Source: Planctomycetota bacterium
GTDB lineage: Bacteria; Planctomycetota; Phycisphaerae; Phycisphaerales; UBA1924
DNA length: 64,000 nucleotides
Reading direction: 5' to 3'
Assembly (NCBI GenBank): GCA_030950285.1
Contig: JAUZRR010000002.1
Coordinates: 62,001 to 126,000, forward strand
Shown in pieces: positions 60,172 to 64,000 of this stretch. The position numbers and the translations under genes are program-made. Under the pieces are notes generated by a model. That model saw only the letters and a program-made list of their open reading frames with translations, did no database searches and was not told the DNA's origin. Position 1 is the stretch's first letter. Every line of letters starts with the position of its first letter.

Positions 60172-60951
60172 TCAGTGCGCCGTCTCGATCGGCTGCTTTT
60201 TCACGGGCTGGTCGGCGTGGTTGGCGCCGCCCCGGGCGATCATCTCGCTGGCACGGAAGAGGCTCTCGAACGTGCCGGCGTCGGTCCACCAGCCTTCGAG
60301 AATGTCGTGGGTGAGGTCGCCGCGCTGGAGGTAATAGTTGTTGACGTCGGTGATCTCGAGTTCGCCCCGGCCGCTGGGCTTGAGCCCCTGGCAGACCTCA
60401 AAGACGTCGGCGTCGTAGAAGTAGATGCCGGTGACGGCGCAGTTGCTCGGCGGGTCGGTCGGCTTCTCGATGATCTCGGCGACCTGCTTGCTGTCGCCCT
60501 CGCCCTCGAAACGGACCACCCCGAACCGTTGCGGATCGGGGACTTCCTTGAGGAGGATCTTGGCCCCGGAGCGTTGGGTGAAGAAGTCGCCCGCCGCTTT
60601 GCGGATGTTCTGTTCGATGATGTTGTCGCCGAGGATGACGCAGATTTTTTCGCCGTCGGCAAAGTCCTGCGCGAGCTTGAGCGCCTCGGCGATCCCGCCC
60701 TCGCCCTCCTGATAGGCGTACTCGAGGTGCCCGATGCCGAGGTCTTTGCCGTTTTTGAGGAGCTTGAGAAAGTCCCCCGCGTGCTCGCCGCCGGTGACGA
60801 TGAGAATGTCGGTGATCCCCGCGTTGAGCAGGCACTCGATCGGGTAGTAGATCATCGGCTTGTCGTAGACCGGCAGCAGGTGTTTGTTCGTCACGAGCGT
60901 GAGCGGGCGGAGCCGCGTTCCAAGCCCTCCTGCGAGGATGACACCCTTCAT
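60172..60951 (-). CDS. rfbA: Glucose-1-phosphate thymidylyltransferase
   Basis: The 259-residue enzyme makes dTDP-glucose. The signature MKGVILAGGLGTRLRPLTLVTNKHLLPVYDKPMI is cut here in words only by position: residues 1-34 hold the G-G-x-G-T-R and K-x-L-L-P motifs. VILGDNI carries the metal-binding Asp, and ILEGWWTDAGTFESL is the C-terminal element of RmlA. It is shorter than the tetrameric RmlA (about 290), lacking part of the C-terminal regulatory region. AAGGAG lies 6 bases before ATG 60951. It is the first gene of the rhamnose operon, with 35 bp to rfbC. Confidence 0.9.
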   Translation of the reverse strand: MKGVILAGGLGTRLRPLTLVTNKHLLPVYDKPMIYYPIECLLNAGITDILIVTGGEHAGDFLKLLKNGKDLGIGHLEYAYQEGEGGIAEALKLAQDFADGEKICVILGDNIIEQNIRKAAGDFFTQRSGAKILLKEVPDPQRFGVVRFEGEGDSKQVAEIIEKPTDPPSNCAVTGIYFYDADVFEVCQGLKPSGRGELEITDVNNYYLQRGDLTHDILEGWWTDAGTFESLFRASEMIARGGANHADQPVKKQPIETAH

Positions 60952-61180
60952 CTCGAACTCCTTCCGAACATCTCGGCCGTGAAAGTATGTGCGCGGGGCA
61001 GCCGCACCACTGGTCATCTTATCGGCTCCCCGGCGGCGCGAAGCCACGCGGGGTTGCGAGAAAGCCACGAACCGTGTGGTGTTTCCGGGACGTGTGGCAC
61101 CTGAGCACCGGGCAATCCTTGCGCATCTATACTGGAGTGGTGGCCGCGCTGGTGGCGCGGGATTTGTAGTCTGGGAGAAC

Positions 61181-61573
61181 ATGCGAAGACGTCTTGCAGC
61201 CATCGTGGTGGTGGGAGCAACTGTTGTGGCCTTGACCGGCTGCACCGGCTCGCGGCCGACCACGCTCACCGTCACCCCCCAACCCGGAGCGGGGGGATCG
61301 TGGAGCGCTGTGCTGCCCGGTCAGGGCGCGAGATTCGCGTCCGGGATATCGGACATCGCCGGCCAATCCGCATCCGTACCGGCCTGGATCCTCAGCCGCA
61401 ACGACAACTCGCTGAACGCTCGCGCCGTTGACCCGGTCCTGGCGACCACCGCCTGGCCGAAGCGTGAGCGGCCGAGCATCCAGCGCCCGATTCTCATCCG
61501 GGTCTACGAGCAGCCGGGGCGGTACTACTCGTACCGTCCGCAGCGACGGCAGGGCGCCCGCTCGCGGTACTGA
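61181..61573 (+). CDS. Small lipoprotein of unknown function
   Basis: The 130-residue product starts MRRRLAAIVVVGATVVALTGC, with the lipobox LTGC at Cys21, so it should be lipid-anchored. The remainder is basic, with a Gly/Ser segment and an Arg/Tyr-rich C-terminus (YYSYRPQRRQGARSRY). No family is recognised. A TATACT box at 61128-61133 could be the -10 of its promoter, but no matching -35 is visible. It is divergent from rfbA and convergent with the fibro-slime gene. Confidence 0.78.
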   Translation: MRRRLAAIVVVGATVVALTGCTGSRPTTLTVTPQPGAGGSWSAVLPGQGARFASGISDIAGQSASVPAWILSRNDNSLNARAVDPVLATTAWPKRERPSIQRPILIRVYEQPGRYYSYRPQRRQGARSRY

Positions 61574-61623
61574 ATCAGCAGGCACGCCCGCGCAGGTCAA
61601 CACCTCGCCACCAACCCTGGTTC

Positions 61624-61661
61624 TGAAAAAGAACGCCCGCCGCAACAACTGCGGACGGGCG
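61624..61661 (-). terminator. Rho-independent terminator of the fibro-slime gene
   Basis: On the minus strand a stem of CGCCCG/CGGGCG plus CCGCA/TGCGG with one bulged base and a five-base loop (61634-61661) is followed by TTCTTTTTC (complement of 61624-61632). Confidence 0.85.
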
Positions 61662-61691
61662 TGGGGTGGGGTCAGCGTGGAAGCGTCTCGA

Positions 61692-62609
61692 TCAATCGAA
61701 GAGCCCCGAGACGGTGGGCACGTTGATGTCGCGGAGCTGGAGCGTTGTTTCGATGCGGAAGTTCGACTGTGTCGTGTGCCGTTCGGCGAAGAAGAAGTGC
61801 AGGGAGTAGGTCTCGCCGTCCTGCAGCCAGCTGAGCCGGTCGAGCAGAACAGTCTGGTCCAGCGCCCCGTGCACCCCGCCGAGGTCGATCACGAGCTTGC
61901 CGTCGACAAAGACCCAGACATCATCGTCACCGATGAAGCGGAACTCCTGCCCGGCATCGGCCTGGTATACAAACTCGGTGGCGAGTTCGTAGGTAAAGTG
62001 GAAGTTTTTACCCGTGTTGTTGTAGTTGCCGAACAGCTCCTGGTTGATGGGGAAGAACCCGCCGAGACTCGAAAAGACCGAGTCGCTCTTGTCGTCGAAC
62101 ACGTACTTGTTGGTGCCCGGTTCGCGGTGCAGTGTGACCGGCAGCGCAACACTCAGGTTCACACCCGGGGTGTCACGGAACCACTGCGCAAAGCCCTCGG
62201 CGTTGTGTACCGCCAGGCCCGACCTCTGGGCGTTCCCGAGCGAGTCGCCTTCCATAGAGAGCATGTAGCTCCGCGGCTGCATGATCTTGTTCCCGTTGCC
62301 GTCCTTCCACTCGCGGGTCACCTTGCGGCCCTGGGTGCTGAAGACGGGCTTGCCGTCGGCGTCCAGCTCGTCGGCGACGATGTCGATGTAGTGCCCGTAC
62401 GAGCCGCGGCCGTTGGCCTTCTTTGGCTGCCATTCAAAGTCGTCGTGCCCGCCGTTCTGGTTGCGAGCAAGGAAGTCCCGGACCGTGCCCGTGAGGGTCA
62501 CCGAATCGGGAAGGTTGTCGCCCCCACCCTGGGCCATCGCGGGGGTGACGCCGCCGACAGCAAACAGGAGCAGGGCAACAGGAAGCATTCGTCGGGTAGT
62601 CGTCGGCAT
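61692..62609 (-). CDS. Secreted fibro-slime domain protein
   Basis: The 305-residue protein has a signal peptide (MLPVALLLFAVGGVTPAMAQ) and one fibro-slime (PA14-like) domain: TLTGTVRDFL at the start, EFRFIGDDDVWVFVDGKLVIDLGGVHG at the calcium-binding DxDD loop, and SLHFFFAERHTTQSNFRIETT at the end. This domain is found in slime mould and bacterial extracellular matrix proteins and probably binds carbohydrate. It ends INVPTVSGLFD, with no CTERM tail or anchor, so it should be released or bound non-covalently. GGAGGA lies 7 bases before the ATG. Confidence 0.92.
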   Translation of the reverse strand: MPTTTRRMLPVALLLFAVGGVTPAMAQGGGDNLPDSVTLTGTVRDFLARNQNGGHDDFEWQPKKANGRGSYGHYIDIVADELDADGKPVFSTQGRKVTREWKDGNGNKIMQPRSYMLSMEGDSLGNAQRSGLAVHNAEGFAQWFRDTPGVNLSVALPVTLHREPGTNKYVFDDKSDSVFSSLGGFFPINQELFGNYNNTGKNFHFTYELATEFVYQADAGQEFRFIGDDDVWVFVDGKLVIDLGGVHGALDQTVLLDRLSWLQDGETYSLHFFFAERHTTQSNFRIETTLQLRDINVPTVSGLFD

Positions 62610-62759
62610 CGTTCATTCCTCCGTTCGTCAGCAGCGGTGTGGAAACAACGCTGCGGGGTCAGGAGAGAAAGTGCGATTCACGCCGCGACGATGCCAGTTG
62701 CTGCCAGAGCAAACGGGGAGAACGCGAACGGTTGTGCCGATTGAAACAGCTTTGACGCT

Positions 62760-63032
62760 CTATTCCTCGTCAAAACCGGCAGCGATGAGCTTGTCGAGAG
62801 CTTTGAGTGCTTCGGCGGCGTCCTTGCCCTCGGCGACGATCTCCAGCGTGGTGCCCTGGGTCGCCGCGAGCATCATCATCTGCATAATGGATTTGCCGTC
62901 GACTTCGGTGTCGCCCTTGCGCACGGTGATGGTGCTGGCAAACGTGCCGGCGCAGTCCACAAACGCCATCGCCGGCCGGGCGTGAAGCCCGAGCCGGTTC
63001 ACGATCTTCGCATGGAGAGTCTGACGCGCCAA
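62760..63032 (-). CDS. ptsH: HPr phosphocarrier protein of the PTS
   Basis: The 90-residue protein starts at TTG 63032 with GGGAG 6 bases upstream; the frame upstream has no HPr character. NRLGLHARPAMAFV holds the phosphorylated His (His17 here), and GKSIMQMMMLAATQGTTLEI contains the regulatory Ser region. It passes phosphate from enzyme I to IIA proteins. With ptsN and hpf beside it and no sugar permease in the window, it looks like a regulatory (nitrogen-type) PTS. Confidence 0.92.
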   Translation of the reverse strand: MARQTLHAKIVNRLGLHARPAMAFVDCAGTFASTITVRKGDTEVDGKSIMQMMMLAATQGTTLEIVAEGKDAAEALKALDKLIAAGFDEE

Positions 63033-63111
63033 GGTTCGCTCCCGGCGTGGGCGAGTGCAGAGAAAGGAAAGGGCACCGAAGCGCCCGGAAGGGTCTCGGT
63101 CCGAGAACGGG

Positions 63112-63585
63112 TCACCCGAGTTGCTGGTCGTCGGCCTCACCCAGAAGCGTGCGGACCTCCTCGGGAGTGGTCGCCTGGCGGAGGAACCGGCGGAAGGTGT
63201 CCTTGCTCAGGTTCTTGAAGATGACCTCCATCGCGTGCAGATGGTCCTCGGGCTTGTCCTCGGGGCTCAGCAACAGAAAGACCGAATACACCGGCTGCTT
63301 GTCGAGCGCGTTGAAGTCCACACCCGAACCGCTCAGGCCGATCGCCGCGGTCATCTCGGTCACCGCCGGGTGCTTGACGTGCGGCACCGCCACGCCCTTC
63401 CCGAACCCCGTCGATCCCTTGCGCTCGCGGTCGAGCACGCTCTGGATCAGTTCGTCCCGCAGCGACGCGTCCACAGCACCCGCGGCAATAAGAGCGTCGA
63501 GCAGTTCGGCGATCACCTCGTTACGCTCGGTGGCGGCGAGCTGAGAAACGATGGCTCCGTCTTTGACAAGCGCGCTGAGCTTCAT
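63112..63585 (-). CDS. ptsN: PTS IIA protein, nitrogen-regulatory (PtsN) type
   Basis: The 157-residue single-domain IIA starts MKLSALVKDGAIVSQL. The phospho-His site is in GKGVAVPHVKHPAV, preceded by RERKGSTGFG, the standard IIA-Ntr/fructose pattern, with the C-terminal helix PEEVRTLLGEADD. No IIB or IIC is attached. PtsN usually modulates potassium transport, nitrogen metabolism and stress responses rather than sugar uptake. It lies between hpf and ptsH, as in many bacteria downstream of rpoN. Confidence 0.9.
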   Translation of the reverse strand: MKLSALVKDGAIVSQLAATERNEVIAELLDALIAAGAVDASLRDELIQSVLDRERKGSTGFGKGVAVPHVKHPAVTEMTAAIGLSGSGVDFNALDKQPVYSVFLLLSPEDKPEDHLHAMEVIFKNLSKDTFRRFLRQATTPEEVRTLLGEADDQQLG

Positions 63586-63679
63586 GATGTTGCGTTCACT
63601 CCGGGGCTCGACGACAAGCAAAGCTTGCCGCGGGGGGGTCGTTTGGTGGTCGTGGTTGGGGCTTGCTGCACGGGCACGT

Positions 63680-63988
63680 TCAGCGGTTGTTCTGCTTGAG
63701 CTTCTCTTTGAAGTCGTGGAGTTGGCGCTGGGCCTTGGCAAACGCCAAATCGACTGCCGCGTAGAGGTCGGCGTCGTGGGCTTTGGCGACAAAGTTCGCG
63801 TGCTTCTCGACATCGATCACCATGTCGACACCAAACTTCCCGTGGGCGTGGTGCTCGTCGGCGGTCACCGTGACCGTGACCGCCTGCACGCCGTCGAAGT
63901 ATCTGGGCAGTCTGTCGGCCCGGGTCTGGGCGTGTTCCCTGATCGCGGGGGTGATTTCCAGGTTCCGTCCAACGACATCGATCCTCAT
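63680..63988 (-). CDS. hpf: Ribosome hibernation-promoting factor, short form
   Basis: The 102-residue protein begins MRIDVVGRNLEITPAIREHAQTRADRLPRYFDGVQAV, the N-terminus of the HPF/YfiA family, and continues with KFGVDMVIDVEKHANFVAKAHDADLYAAVDLAFAKAQRQL, with the basic tail KEKLKQNNR. It lacks the long-form dimerisation domain. It binds the 30S decoding centre in stationary phase. GGAG lies 8 bases before ATG 63988; an in-frame GTG at 63997 is possible. Confidence 0.92.
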   Translation of the reverse strand: MRIDVVGRNLEITPAIREHAQTRADRLPRYFDGVQAVTVTVTADEHHAHGKFGVDMVIDVEKHANFVAKAHDADLYAAVDLAFAKAQRQLHDFKEKLKQNNR

Positions 63989-64000
63989 CGGGGTCACTCC

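Noticed and set aside
61104-61133. Promoter for the small lipoprotein, based on TATACT at 61128.
   Set aside because: The -10 is good, but no -35 hexamer is found at 16-18 bases, so I did not list it as a site.
1-64000. CRISPR arrays, rRNA genes, insertion sequences with transposase, phage genes.
   Set aside because: No regular repeat-spacer array, rRNA core sequence, transposase or phage structural gene was seen.

Overview
The window is GC-rich bacterial chromosome (roughly 65% G+C by eye) that reads like a member of the Planctomycetota, most likely class Phycisphaerae. The pointers are a 3,130-residue secreted protein with an N-terminal motif close to the planctomycete LEPR-XLL signal, a VCBS/UnbV protein, an exosortase with VPLP-CTERM substrates, and hairpin repeats scattered between genes. 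The taxonomic call is inference; no rRNA or tRNA gene is present.

Layout. 1-12.9 kb: a partial Gfo/Idh/MocA oxidoreductase, trxA, folP, a secreted protein of unknown function, a small protein with a clan-CD (caspase-like) His-Gly/Cys pattern, ftsK with a very acidic tail, a small membrane protein, a methyltransferase, a secreted M1 metallopeptidase, pgpA and pgsA. 13-20 kb: nuoJKLMN, the membrane arm of respiratory complex I, without nuoA-I beside it. 20-22.6 kb: a polytopic membrane protein and pheA (chorismate mutase/prephenate dehydratase/ACT). 22.7-32.6 kb: a strong promoter, a leader full of hairpins, and the giant secreted protein, which ends in what looks like an inactivated metzincin domain. 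32.8-42 kb: the VCBS/UnbV protein, a coiled-coil protein, rnc, rpmH, an OPT-family transporter with two large soluble insertions and a partner membrane protein, and a secreted tandem-thioredoxin protein.

42-61 kb is the most notable part. A glycosyltransferase is followed by a tightly packed six-gene operon: nucleotidyltransferase-like protein, exosortase, EpsI/DUF3485 partner, Wzz-type chain-length regulator with ATPase, sugar-phosphate transferase, and a 1,416-residue TPR protein. Then come four paralogous secreted proteins, three with hairpin terminators behind them. Each ends in a VPLP-CTERM tripartite tail, and each resembles the Cys-Gln thioester domain of Gram-positive adhesins; one has Ser in place of Cys. 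A convergent rfbABCD-type operon for dTDP-L-rhamnose closes the block. My reading is that the locus makes a rhamnose-containing exopolysaccharide and sorts thioester-type surface proteins to it.

61-64 kb holds a small lipoprotein, a fibro-slime-domain protein, and the hpf-ptsN-ptsH group (ribosome hibernation and nitrogen-type PTS). Three repeat families run through the window: hairpins with a TTGC loop, often in inverted pairs; GC-rich inverted pairs around 11.3-12 kb; and a 29-bp palindromic repeat found in the same reading frame inside two unrelated genes.
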